A stretch of DNA of 64,000 nt from Isoetes taiwanensis (Eukaryota; Streptophyta; Lycopodiopsida; Isoetales; Isoetaceae). The notes under the pieces are model-generated. The model made no database searches, was not told the DNA's origin, and saw only the letters and a list, made by a program, of their open reading frames with translations. The stretch lies in NCBI GenBank assembly GCA_021234155.1, contig JAJEKV010000047.1, positions 2,902,494 through 2,966,493 on the forward strand. The letters run 5' to 3'. Positions 33,235 to 45,090 of the stretch are shown in pieces. Every line of letters begins with the position of its first letter. The stretch's first letter is position 1. A program made the translations under genes and the position numbers.

Positions 33235-36200
33235 GTGTTTGATGATTAATGGATTATCCAGTTATGTCACTACTTAATTGGGCATGATTATAACTATAAT
33301 TACGGATGGACGGTTTAACAAATCAGTTTGTGTCTTGTATCTGAGTCGCTCGTTATACATTACTAAGGTTTAAGAAGATGTATAATGGGCTACATTTTAA
33401 GCTATTATGCTACCAGGTTGTTTCCAAAGCCTCATGTTTTTACTACTTTTGGTCTCGCCTCCATTTGATACCTGTATTCTGGTTGATAAAGGGAGTGGGC
33501 CTATTATGATACTTTTATAGTTATATTGCTCTAACTCTAAGGAAAAGGATAAAAACATGGTTTGTTTTCGCCTACCTGCTAGATGCTTCATGCTTACCCT
33601 CTTTCAGGCTAACGTATGATTGGTTTGGCTGCAGGTAACACGACAAACCTACCTTTGTTGTTTGTGAGCTTTACAAAATGGTGGAATATTACTGAAATAT
33701 GGAGCAGATCAGACTGTCTGCACCTCGAAACGTTTTCTTCATTTTGCTGATCAGCTTAAATCTCTTTACTCTAAGCATTTTAGTCTGTTTTTTGGAAATG
33801 GTGAATACTTTATTATTACACTAGTACAGGATTTTTCTACACAGCATTTTATCTTGATCTTGGCTTGACCATCTAGATACTTATCTATATCCACTGGAAA
33901 TGTGGTATGTTTCAAAAATTAAAAAGCTAAAAACAATTTTGAAAACATTGTCTCGGTCTGAATAGGTAATTGCTTTTATTTCCATGATTGTTCACATTAC
34001 ACAATCTCTGGTTTCTAGCTCCATCAAATAAATTGACCTTTGTCATTTGAATACTTGCATTGGTGACTTTATGCCACTGATTTGGCTTGGTTCGATCATA
34101 ACTAACTACACTACTGAGTTTAAGATTTATAGGGCTCTACTTATCTTTGCTCCCGATTGTAGGCTTTATTTTGTCTTACACAGTTAAACAACACTTAATG
34201 ATGGGCGGAGTCCTATGTTTGTTCTTTTATCTCTCTACTAGACATGTAAATTTTTACATTCTGAATATTCATAGGCGAGGATAGCACAACTCTGAGAGGG
34301 GGACATGTACTCTGAGGTTTGAATTCTCAACCTCCTTGTTTATGGTACCAATGTTGGTTGTACATAAATCCATAGAGTCTTTATAAAATTTATGTTGGTC
34401 TTTAAATGATGACAACAGGGTTTTGGGGTTTGATATTTCAGCTCCCTACCTTGAACACCATTTACTGATCCATAATTAAGCTTGACTTGGACTTTGATAC
34501 CTCTGTTTATACTTTGGCGAGTGTTAAGATATGGGCCTGGATATTACCAGGACAGACAACCTCTCAATTTCTAACTAGGTTTAGTTCTTGAAGTATAGTA
34601 TTTGCTAGATTAGACCCTAGCAAGTATTTTGTAAAATTTTTATGAAGCTTCTGTTTTTCCGTTCGAGGACGGATAACCCATGCTCCTGGCTTTACTGTTA
34701 TTGCTTTTGAATATGAACATGGCACTCGTAATTAAAATACTTAGATGTGGTCCATGGCTTTATTAATTTTACTTTCCTATGTAATCATGTTACTCCTGAG
34801 GAACATAGATGGATATGGGGGATTGTATTCTATTTTAAGTACTTCCTACTTAACAAAAGTATCTCAAGGATCTGGTATGTCCACCTTGTTTAAACTGTTG
34901 CATGAAGTAGTTTTCGTTTTGGGTTGATGTTACAAACCCTATAAATACATCTTCCTTTATGCATAGACTAATAATACTATCGGTCTTTTCACAAACATCT
35001 AGGTACTCTCACAAACAGGGAACATGAGGAGATTGAAAATCCATGGATTCCTGAAATTAGGATGCTTGGCTTTGAAGCTCTTAAATGCCAAGTCCCTAAT
35101 AGGGCAGTGCAGACAATTATATGCTGCCTTAATGATGAGTTCATGTTCAAAAAAATCATTGAACTAGAACTTAAAATTACGGATTATAGGCTATCAGCTG
35201 TAGCCTTTCTGGATTTAATGACTGGCTTGAGGTACTTATACTCAAGATGAAAAGTCATCCAGTAAACTATGACAAAATCATTGAAGATGTTTACGCAAAA
35301 ATGTTACACAAGATTTGTGTCAGGTCCGACATGGACATTGAATTTGAAAAAATCTTTCCCAAAACAGAGGAGTGGATGAAAAAAAGCTACAAAGCCAATG
35401 GCGAGGCTGCTGAAGTGATCAGAAAACCGAATAAAGCCCCTTCCAAAGCAACTAATGTTAAAAAAGGCCCTGCTTTTGGAAATATATAGTATCTTTAACA
35501 GCACTGCCATGGGTTTTGATGAGCCTGCTGGTACGGTTACTCCCAACAACCCACTTATGGAGCCATGCCCTCCCATTGCCAAGGAGGACTTGGAACCGAA
35601 AGAGAGAAGGCCTATTAGACTTGATCTTGGCAACACCGAGTATTTTCCTATGCTGTCACACAGTGCAGTTGAGGCACTCGCACAAGAGTATGATCAGATT
35701 TTATGGCAGAGTGGCAATTTAGGTACCCTCGCTCCATTATCAGTCACAACTTAGAAGTTCCTTGCAGATATTGATGATACTAAACTTATTGACTTCCATA
35801 AGATCATCGACAGGGCAGAATACGCTTTGGAAAAAACAATACTGAACAATGTTCCATTTGATATGCAAACTTTTGAGAAAGAGTGCCCGAGCCCTTTTGG
35901 CATCTATGTCAATCAAAAGAATCATATGGCAGCTATGGCAAATTTACAGAAAGAATACAACTTACGTAAAATTTGGAGGAGTTTTTGCCCCTACTTTAAG
36001 TGTGCATGTGACACTCAAAGAAATAACACATGCAAAGAAAACATTACCTGGTTTGACCAAGGTGTCTGGTACATTCTCAATAATCTGGGAATAGTATATC
36101 CCAATATGGATTGTAAAAAAGCTTTCATGACATTTGTGAGCCTACTTTCAAACGATTTACATAAATTTGCTAAGGCATATATTTCCTACATCAGATACAG

Positions 36201-36972
36201 GTACCTAGCTTACTGCATGGCAGTTGATATCAGCAAGGACCCTAAATGTGACATCAAAACAAAATATGGGGACACATACCTTGTTATGATAACTGAAATG
36301 ATGATTAACCCAAGTGATTGTGCCAATAGGGACCCTCCTGAGATGACGGGACCTCCTCCAAGAAACAGTAGGAGGAGAATCTCCAGCACGGCTTCTTCAA
36401 GCAGCATGAATGTGAGCTTTCACCCTCCCAGGATGACTCGGATGGGAAATTACAGTCATGAGAAAAATGGCTCAGCATCAAACACCCCTGTTAGTACTTC
36501 AAACACACCTCCTAGTCTGTCACTCGGTGGAAACAAAAATTCAGGGCCTTCCCTAATGGAGGAGATGTCTGTTACTAAGGCATAACCAAGTCCGGACAAT
36601 AACCTGCTAGGAGACATCAGTACATTTGATATCTCGGATGTGTAGAGGTCAGAATCTAAATCCTCCCTGCACTGCTTATATTTGTACTTCTTTTTGTATT
36701 TCTATTTCTAGATATTACCGTCTGGGTTTATTATGGGTTTAAAATGCCTACTGGTAACTATTGTATGCGGTATAAATGTACGCCCTACAAACAGGTAATT
36801 TACTACCATGCCTTTCTCATACATGACATGAGGCAGTTAATATCTCCTGCCATTGGTTTAAGTGAAACCCAACTAATACTTTGTCTTTTAGTTTTTTAAT
36901 TCTTCTGTTTGTCTAAAACATTAGAGACACAGCAGGGTCTGGATTCGGAAGAAGATCTCAGAAGAGTCTTAG

Positions 36973-37845
36973 CCGCTCACATGAGCCGGGGATTTTGCGG
37001 GGGCTGAAGTCCAGCTGGCCCGCGCTGAATCTTCTTCCCCCGTAGCCGTTCACATGATTTTTCTCCCGATTTGCTCAGCTGCTGAATATAGAAACAACTG
37101 GTACCACCGCTATTCAGCCAAAATAAAGCCGCCCACCATGAATCGTCCAATTTCAAGGGGATTACAGGCCGATTGCTTACCTTCCCATTGCTCAGAGGCC
37201 GATTATCCTCAAATCAGAGTGCGCCTGCTTTCGGAAGTTTTGGGCATTCTTGCTCATCTGAAAAGGCCGATCACCCTCTTGGTAGCCCGATTACAGGCCT
37301 ATTACAGGCAGAATCAGACCCATTTCAGACCGATTAGACTCAGATTTCATTGATTCCTTTATTGGATTGCAAGATTTCATTGATTCCTTAATTGGATTCC
37401 TTAATTGGATTGCAAGTCTGTTACAAGCTTACCAGTCCGATTCTATCAATCCAGCCCGGATTGAAGACCGGATTGATGTGAGTGAACAGGATTGACCGGA
37501 TTGAAGAATGGAGCCGTTGACAGTAGCGGACAGGCCGATCACAGATCTGAAAAATATGGAGCAATAAGGAGATGATCAAGCCTTTTCGAATGTGATTTTG
37601 TAGTTCTTTCTTCCCCAGTTACACAGCTGCCCCGATTCCATTAATCAGCCTGATCAGTGCATGTGAATGTGTTTTTTCCCCCTGCTGATTCCTCCTGGCT
37701 GAGTAAGCCAGAAATCAGCGGAGCCCATTTTAGGGGGTCAGCTCGCGCGCCATGAATGACGCGATGCTGAGTCCAAAAATATAAGCTGCTGAACATTCGA
37801 GCAGCGCGTTATCAGCGCGGGGATTTTGAAGGCCCATGTGAACGG
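36973..37845. mobile_element. Boundary element at array junction 1/2 (873 bp)
   Basis: Left end CCGCTCACATGAGCC and right end GGCCCATGTGAACGG are inverted repeats (13 of 15 match). A second internal CCGTTCACATG is at 37046-37056. It is GC-richer than its surroundings and has many GGATTG/CCGATT short repeats. Its last bases coincide with the tandem junction. No transposase or clear target duplication. Superfamily unknown. Confidence 0.65.
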
Positions 37846-37941
37846 ATGGTATTTCTTTTTCCTGAAATTTACAGGTACAAGTTCTATGATTGCTTAAGGA
37901 CATGGCTGAGCAACACGAACCTTGCTAAGGACTTAACCAAG

Positions 37942-37949
37942 TATAAATA
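37942..37949 (+). promoter_or_regulatory. TATA box of array gene, copy 2
   Basis: TATAAATA, 80 bp before the ATG at 38022, identical context to copy 1. Confidence 0.55.
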
Positions 37950-39382
37950 GTGGTGATCAGATTCACAATGCATAGGCCTGTGCCGAAATCATGCTGCCTG
38001 AGGATTATCCTTTCTCATAGCATGGGTAGGAAGAAGGGAGATTTAAATATGGCAACCAGGAGAAAATTAGAACGTGAGGCCAGCCTTGCTCCCAAGAGAA
38101 AGAAGATGTGGGAATTTCGTAGAGCTGCTAAATGTCCTCCACCTGTGGTGATTGTGGATGAGCCCAAGTCTGATTTGGAAATTATTGCTAAGGATAAGGA
38201 TGGTGGCAGTCTGGCTGCTGGGAAACCTGCACAAGATGTGAAGATCAGTGGAAATGAGAGCAATAAGTGGAGTGAACCTGTTCAAGATGCTGGATCTGCT
38301 GCATCTGCTGCACAACACAAAGGGATTCCCCCTGGAGCGTCAAATATTCAGGTTATTCTGGATTTCTTTCTTGTGAAATTCTAAATAGAATATAATGGTA
38401 CTGAATGTTTTTATGATAAATTGGGATCATAGAATTGAACAGGCTTGCATGATAACTTATGCCTAAGGCTATTTGGCTTAGACGGTTCAGTAGGAATTAT
38501 CACTATCTGATTATGTAGTCTTAAATCTTTAAATGATTTAATAATTATGAAGGAACATCTGGCTAGGACAGATTATGATACTAAAATACTGAATATGTTT
38601 CTAAGATTTCTACGGGTTGTACTTTGAGTGTTTATAGCTGCTGTGCTAATTGGACCAGACTCATAATCATTAATTATAACTCCCTTAGGAGAGCAGAGCT
38701 TGTTCTTTGTGTCCGTTAGTAGATATTAGTTTACATTTCGGCTGCTTTTCCAGATTTGTATGAGTGCTATAATAGATCTGATGGTCTCTCTACCATATTA
38801 ACTGACTATTTGGGATCTACTTGCTGGATATGACAAAATATTAAGAGATGTTGTTATCTTAGTATGCTAGATACAATTCTTATGAAAACTCAAGATCATG
38901 TGATGTTTGCGGATTTCTAGGGGATATATACTAACATATTTATGATCCTTAACTTACTGGCTGCATGCAAGTAGGTTATACTAGGAATTAGGTTTAAATG
39001 TGTTGCTAAATGTTAAGGTCTGGTGACCTTAGAAATAAGAATATGGAACTGATCTGCTCCAGCTTAAAAACAGGGATATTAATGGAGCTGCCACTATTAT
39101 TCTAACCTCTATTGTGCTTTGACATGCTTTTTGCTATGGTACATCTTTTATAAACATGGTGAAGGGGATAACCCAAGAAACCTAATGCTTACCTGTCAGT
39201 GTTGTCATTATTACCCTTCTTAGGCTAATTTTTGGCTGGTTTACTGCAGGTAACAAGGTTTCTTGCTCCATGCTTTGATGTATCTATTTGTCTAAGCTGA
39301 TGGTTCAAGCAATACAAGACTTCAAGTAAGATTATTCCTTTGGGATAACAAGATCTATAGCTGGAACTCATTTATGAGTTAC

Positions 39383-41142
39383 GTATATGTAGCACAATAA
39401 CAGGGGGTTACTTTTAGATTTTTATACGCTTTTTCACATGGTTTTTCTATGATTTCGTTGTTGTATTCGTTGAGGTGTACTAAATAGTATTTCTAGAGTG
39501 CACCCTTTATGGGCCGTTGATTTTCGTTGGTTGGAACGATCCGAGGGTTGTTGTCTTTCTCTGCATGTGTTTGTGCATGAACACTGCGCATGTGTATGCA
39601 TGTGCATGTGCACATGCATGTGCATGTGTGTGCATGTGCATGTTCATGTGCATGTGCATGTGTATTGTGCATGTGCAAGTGCAAGTGCATGTGCATGTGT
39701 GCATGTGTGTGCATGTGTGCATATGCATGTGTACTTGCCCTCTTGGATTCTTATTGCCGGAGTGGATTTTACTACCACGAGATGGATTTTTTGCTCACAC
39801 TTACAAAGGTATTTGTTTTTTAATGTTTCTTCAGTTAGCATAATGTTTTTTTTACAAGGTATTGGTTTCCTGATTCTACAATGTAGTGCTGCAAAACCCC
39901 CTTTTGTTTCCTTTCTAAGATTTGCTGCAGATTCAAAAAGAGTTTAGAGTTTAAGCCCTCTGTTTGCTTCCAACTCTTGGATATTCCTGGCTGCCGGATT
40001 GTTCATAGCAGCTAGCCTTTAGCTTCAATCAACAAACGGATTCTTATGCACACAACAGACGGATTATTCCATGCCCTTTTCCATGTCACGCAGATCAGTC
40101 AAACAGTGGCCACAAGAATGCATTTATATTGTAGGTTTGGAACTTTAATCGAGCCATAAGATGAATCATGCATTACCTTTAAGCTAGAGATGGAGCATCC
40201 AAATTCATATGGATTGAAAGAGAAATAGTTGTAGCGGAAGTAACAATATGTAGCATAATAACAGAGGGTTTTCTTTGTGTTGCAAACTTTATGACTTTCA
40301 GAATAATGGGATCAATCTGCTCTATCTTTATGGTAACTTTTATTTATGTTCTATTTGTTTTATTGTGATCAAATTCAAAAGCTACAGGTGATGAAAGCCT
40401 CAAATGAATTCTAGTTTTTTTCTGGTTTGAATTCTAAATTTTTTGTCACACCGGGGGCGGGATGTCCCTAAGGCCCCGAAGGGGCCAAAAAATTTTTTTT
40501 GCAACACAAACCATTAACATCCAACATATAAAAATTAAATCCCCCAACACATAACAACCAACACATAACAACCATTGACATTAACAACCAACACATAGCT
40601 ATCATTGACATTAATTAACACAACCATTGGGTCCAACACATTTAAATTAAAATCCCCCTTAAACCCCCTTTGGTTTGGGTGCATATTCACACGGGGGGTG
40701 TCTCCGGGCAACGAGAGCTGTTGGATAGGCATATTCACCCCTTATTCCTTAATCTACACCGTACGTAAAGTTCCTCGTTTGTGGGGTATGCAAGTACAAA
40801 ATTTGCTATACCGTATAACAAGATTTGTAAAATACTATAAGATTTCAAGCGGAATACTATATGGTGTTGATTTTGTACGTGCAAAATATAATTATAAGGG
40901 CTCTCGCTGCCCTACGTCACCCCCCGTGTGAATATGCACCCAAACCAAAGGGGGTTTAAGGGGGATTTTAATTTAAATGTGTTGGACCCAATGGTTGTGT
41001 TAATTAATGTCAATGATAGCTATGTGTTGGTTGTTAATGTCAATGGTTGTTATGTGTTGGTTGTTATGTGTTGGGGGATTTAATTTTTATATGTTGGATG
41101 TTAATGGTTGTTATGTGTTGGTTGTTATGTGTTGGTTGTTAT
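39383..41142. mobile_element. Family F composite insertion in array copy 2
   Basis: Same insertion and boundaries as in copy 1, including the microsatellite (39563-39731) and the palindrome, but with an inverted loop. Confidence 0.75.
40500..41115. repeat. Palindrome, copy 2 orientation (loop flipped)
   Basis: Here the loop begins TCTCCGGGCAACGAGAGC and ends GCTCTCGCTGCCCTACGTC, the reverse of copy 1 over its whole ~225 bp. The flanking arms keep their orientation. Confidence 0.9.
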
Positions 41143-41219
41143 GTGTTTTATTGTCTACTCTTATGTAACTTTATGAATTTTTAATAATTTTGAAGGAATG
41201 ATTTTCAAAATAAAGTGTA

Positions 41220-44200
41220 CTAGTAACGGGTGCCCGGCGTTGCCGGGCATAGATACTGTTCTGTAACTTCTGTTCTAGAAAATGAACTTAACTTCTTGCT
41301 TTTGCAAATGACGCTGTCTCTTCTTGCATTTTGGACAATTAGTTATTGCTTCTTGTAGAAGTCCTATGGACGTTCACTTCGACTTGTATAAATATAAAGA
41401 TGCATATATTTGGCCTAATTTCTTTATTAGAAGTTTAAGGATAAGGATTGCAAAGATGAAAGCCTATCTATTCACATAAGACATTGAAAGGTTCAAAAAG
41501 GTAGTCTAGAATTGGAAGACACAAAAAGCGTATTGATCCATAGCTGCATATCCTGTAAACAATAGCTAATTTAGAGTATTTGCCACCTTCTGTCTAATGC
41601 AACTACGTCATATGCATTGGTGGCAGCTACCACTACATAAGTATTCCTAGAAGTATTGTATCTCCTAGAAATATTGTATCTCTTTGCAGTATAATGGTTG
41701 CCACTGTGAGTTGTTCCGTAATGCATGGTGGTAGGATTAGTCATCTAGATTAGTGCATCATGGATTTAGGACAAACCATAAGGACATAGTTATCTCAATG
41801 GTCCACCACTTCCAATCTCCATTTGGAGTACATGTGTCCGTTGAACATGTGCATTAGACATCAGAATTGATACACATAGAAGCCATATATTCAAGTCCTT
41901 CTCAACACAATATCTGTTTGCATTGCAAAACAACAACTGAACAATATGTGGTGATCTTATAATGGCTAGACTCTTCTTTAAATAACCATTTTTATTAGCT
42001 ACACATTGTTATTGTGAAAGTATATTGAAAAGCAACAAAAGTTAAGGCCATAATCCATCACCATCATATAATGAACATGTGGCATTTAGAAAACTCATGA
42101 TGTGCACACATGTCAACTTCTAAATTACAAAACAGCAGAATCAGAAAGTTTCTATCTCTATCCTCCAGATTTGAACAATTGAAGAACATAATATTTTAGT
42201 TGTCTGCATTCCACACCAAATACACTAAATAGATTGCTGTGCACCTAACTGAACTTAATCATGTTTTTAAGCCCTTGTCATGGACCTGTTTACAGCAATT
42301 ACCTGGCCTCAGAAATACCCACAATAAGAAGATTCAACTAAATATATCAGATCTATAGATGGGAAAGAGGTGGACAGGTCATTCCAATGTCTAATACATA
42401 AACATGATAAATGACTTTGCATGTACAATACACATCTAGATTCTCCAACACGAAATTTGACAACAGGGTCCAGCACCAATGAAATGTTCCAAGTCCAGAC
42501 ATCTCTCTATAACATGATTTGTTCCAAGTCCAGACATCTCTCTATAACATGATTCCAAAGTCAGATCGGGAACGGATGCACAGTTATGTAATTAACTATG
42601 AATCTGAAAAGGATGACCACATTATAGCTGAAAGTGAAAGTCTTGTTCTGTATATTCCCTTTTAGCTACATTGAGACAGATCATGTTGAGTTTCAAAGAG
42701 TCAACTAACTGTGTCCATTCCAGATCCTTCAGGCCTATTTAATAGCCTAACTTCAGCTTCTTTCATCTCGAGAAAGCAATATTTATTTTGTAAATGGTTA
42801 TATGTTTCATTTATTGGGTGCCACGTAATAAGAGAGCATTTCAAATGTAAGTCACACAATAGATGTACCTATCAAGCAACCAAATAAAGATGACCAATTT
42901 TATCGCAATGGCTAAAGAATGTGCCATGCTAGGTCTGAGGCGTCTGCTCAAAATTTAATTAGAAGAATATCTCAAAGAACCTGGCCTGCATTATGGTGTT
43001 ATCACTATATTCATGCCTATTCTCCAATTCAATTACAGAAAATGTGTTACCTCTAGAAGAATGGGAAAAGGGTGCAGTTTTCCCATTGCATTGTAGCATT
43101 AGCCAGTTGGGATACAAAATGAGGACATTATTATGCATCGCCTATGGGCACGCCATGATTAGACTACAGCAACATATACCTGAGATTTTGCTGTTGAAGA
43201 TTCAAGTTGATTTGCTTCTGACTCATCTTGAATGCAGACATATTGCCTGGATAGATAAGATCAGCAACAATAGAAGTGGAAGTTCCAATGCATGATTATA
43301 CATAATGATATATGTAAAATTTAACCTCTCAAAGTTGAAGGTAACAGTACAATGAACCTGCTAATGCAGATTGATTTAGATATTTGAAGAATCGATATTT
43401 TCTGATCTTAGATTTAAACATAATAAGGCAGATGCAAATCATGGCCTTGCATAACTATAAACATAAATGCTACAGCACTATAGACAGCTCCAATAAAAGG
43501 ACCATGGACCTAAAAATCACAAAATATAACCCTTCTTCCATTCGATACATTCTGAAATGCACAATCCCCATCACTGCCTAATTTCGAGGCATTTTTACAC
43601 TCTATGAAGGTACATGTCTACCTTCATAACATCCAAAAACTGAAATACAACACGTGTGATGTCCCAATGCTGAGTGCATAAACATAGAATGTATAACTTA
43701 TGAAAAGTAGGAGAAAGGAAGGATAGCTATAACTTCAATGTGGCACCTAAATAGTATGCAACTTTCTTTTACCAATCAGCTCTAAAATCGTACTACTGCA
43801 GGTTTTATGCATGGCCCAGTATTATGCATGACCCAAGTACCATGCCTACTTGTATCTGGAGTAAGCTAAAAAGAGATATTGCATATGATAGAGCGGCTTT
43901 ACCTTGAATCATCCATGTGCATGCAAGTGGCCTCTTCCATCAGCAAAGAAATAAAACCTTAATCATAGTAGCTGAACTGAGCTTGCAAAGTAGATAAGTT
44001 TTTGCTTCGGCCTGAACCTAGCTATTCAAAGCTGATCTGTAAGTGATGATGATGAATGCAAAAAAATAGCTGAAGAAGATAGTTACCTCAGGCTTCTGAG
44101 TAAACCGTGCTCTAGCATCCAATGCACAGAGCCATGAGACTTTAAGATCGTCAGACCAACCATTTGACTGCGGCATTAGAATCTTTTTGGATAAAATATA

Positions 44201-44928
44201 GAAAAGAGCTGGAAAGCATACATACAGAGTCTAAGCAATCATGACATGCATGATATGCATGGAAACAGACAGGGAGGCTGAGCTTCTTCAATTAAACCTA
44301 AGAAGGAAAGAGACATGGTAATCCAAGAAAACTTTACAACAATGATTGGATCATGCAGTCTGGACTTACCTTAACACAACTAATAATAAACAATCCCGAT
44401 AAGAGCTCCTGTAATCCTAATAGAACTTGAGTAATACATAATCTGGTAAAGTTTTTTTGTATTACCTGGTTGAGGTTCTTCACCACATAAAAACGCCGAG
44501 ATTGAGCAATCATGTTGTGCATAGACAGGCAGAATAGATTTTCCCTTGAATATTTGGAACCCAAACTTGTTCTAACCTGAAAAAACCGAAGTAGGAGTCA
44601 TGAGAATCCAACAGCAATACCTTACAATAAGGATATAATCCATCTATTTCAAGCATAGCTATTCTGCACCTCCAATACCACACCGAATCGGCACCAGCAG
44701 TAGGTTTGCTCAGAGCGCAACAAAACGTGGCTCTCATGCCATGCCTGTGATGCCAAAAAATTGGGGATGCCTCAAAATTGAATTTCGTGGTAAAGGCCAA
44801 GGCCCAATTTTTGGAACACCGAGAAAATTTTCCATCACGAAAACCCTCCCCAACCTTAGGAAACTAACTTAATAAAAAATCCAAAAACTTTTCCTCCAGA
44901 TCGGAAAATCCCAAATTAAAAGAGTTGA
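41220..44928 (-). mobile_element. Helitron, array copy 2
   Basis: Same element, same ends and same insertion point as at 27378-31070. Captured exons are again intact in phase (44800-44621 and following). It was duplicated with the unit and is not an independent insertion. Confidence 0.9.
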
Positions 44929-45069
44929 TAATAATGGTTAAGATTATTTAATGTCCTTTTCTTGGCCTAGTAAAATGTTCTGTCATTTTTTTCTAGGACT
45001 GCTAAAGGCAGACTTAGTATTTTCAAAGGGAAGTATTAAGTTTGGAAGTCTGGTTTCAGATTTGGTTTT

Positions 45070-45090
45070 TTTTTTTTTTTTTTTTGAAAA
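45070..45090. repeat. Poly-T tract of variable length between copies
   Basis: T run of about 20 here, 8 to 9 in copy 1 near 31210, and more than 30 in copy 3 (53506-53538). Length difference only. Confidence 0.8.

Larger units (their letters stand above)
24182..36645 (+). pseudogene. Array gene copy 1: uncharacterised multi-exon gene, disrupted
   Basis: Recognisable exons are 24182-24510, 33101-33234, 35003-35231 and 35324-36645 (final). The product has no domain I recognise. Lesions relative to the best copy: one base lost in exon 1 (near 24449); one base lost in the Arg/Gly exon (near 33115); one base gained near 35019; ATAT inserted after GGAAAT near 35480; TAG replacing a Trp codon at 35752; TAA replacing Arg near 36583. 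Two large insertions sit in its introns (25542-27300 and 27378-31070). This copy is a pseudogene unless some single-base changes are assembly errors. The two final-exon lesions near 35480 and 35752 are shared with copy 2, so they are probably real. Confidence 0.7.
24004..37843 (+). repeat. Tandem array, unit copy 1 (~13.84 kb)
   Basis: First unit of a head-to-tail array. Landmarks recur in fixed order in the next copies: TATA box and first exon, introns, Arg/Gly-rich exon, long final exon, then a boundary element. It contains the family F insertion (25542-27300) and the Helitron (27378-31070), both also in copy 2 and absent from copy 3. It starts at GGATGGTATTTC, the same bases that follow the boundary element at every later junction. 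Confidence 0.95.
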
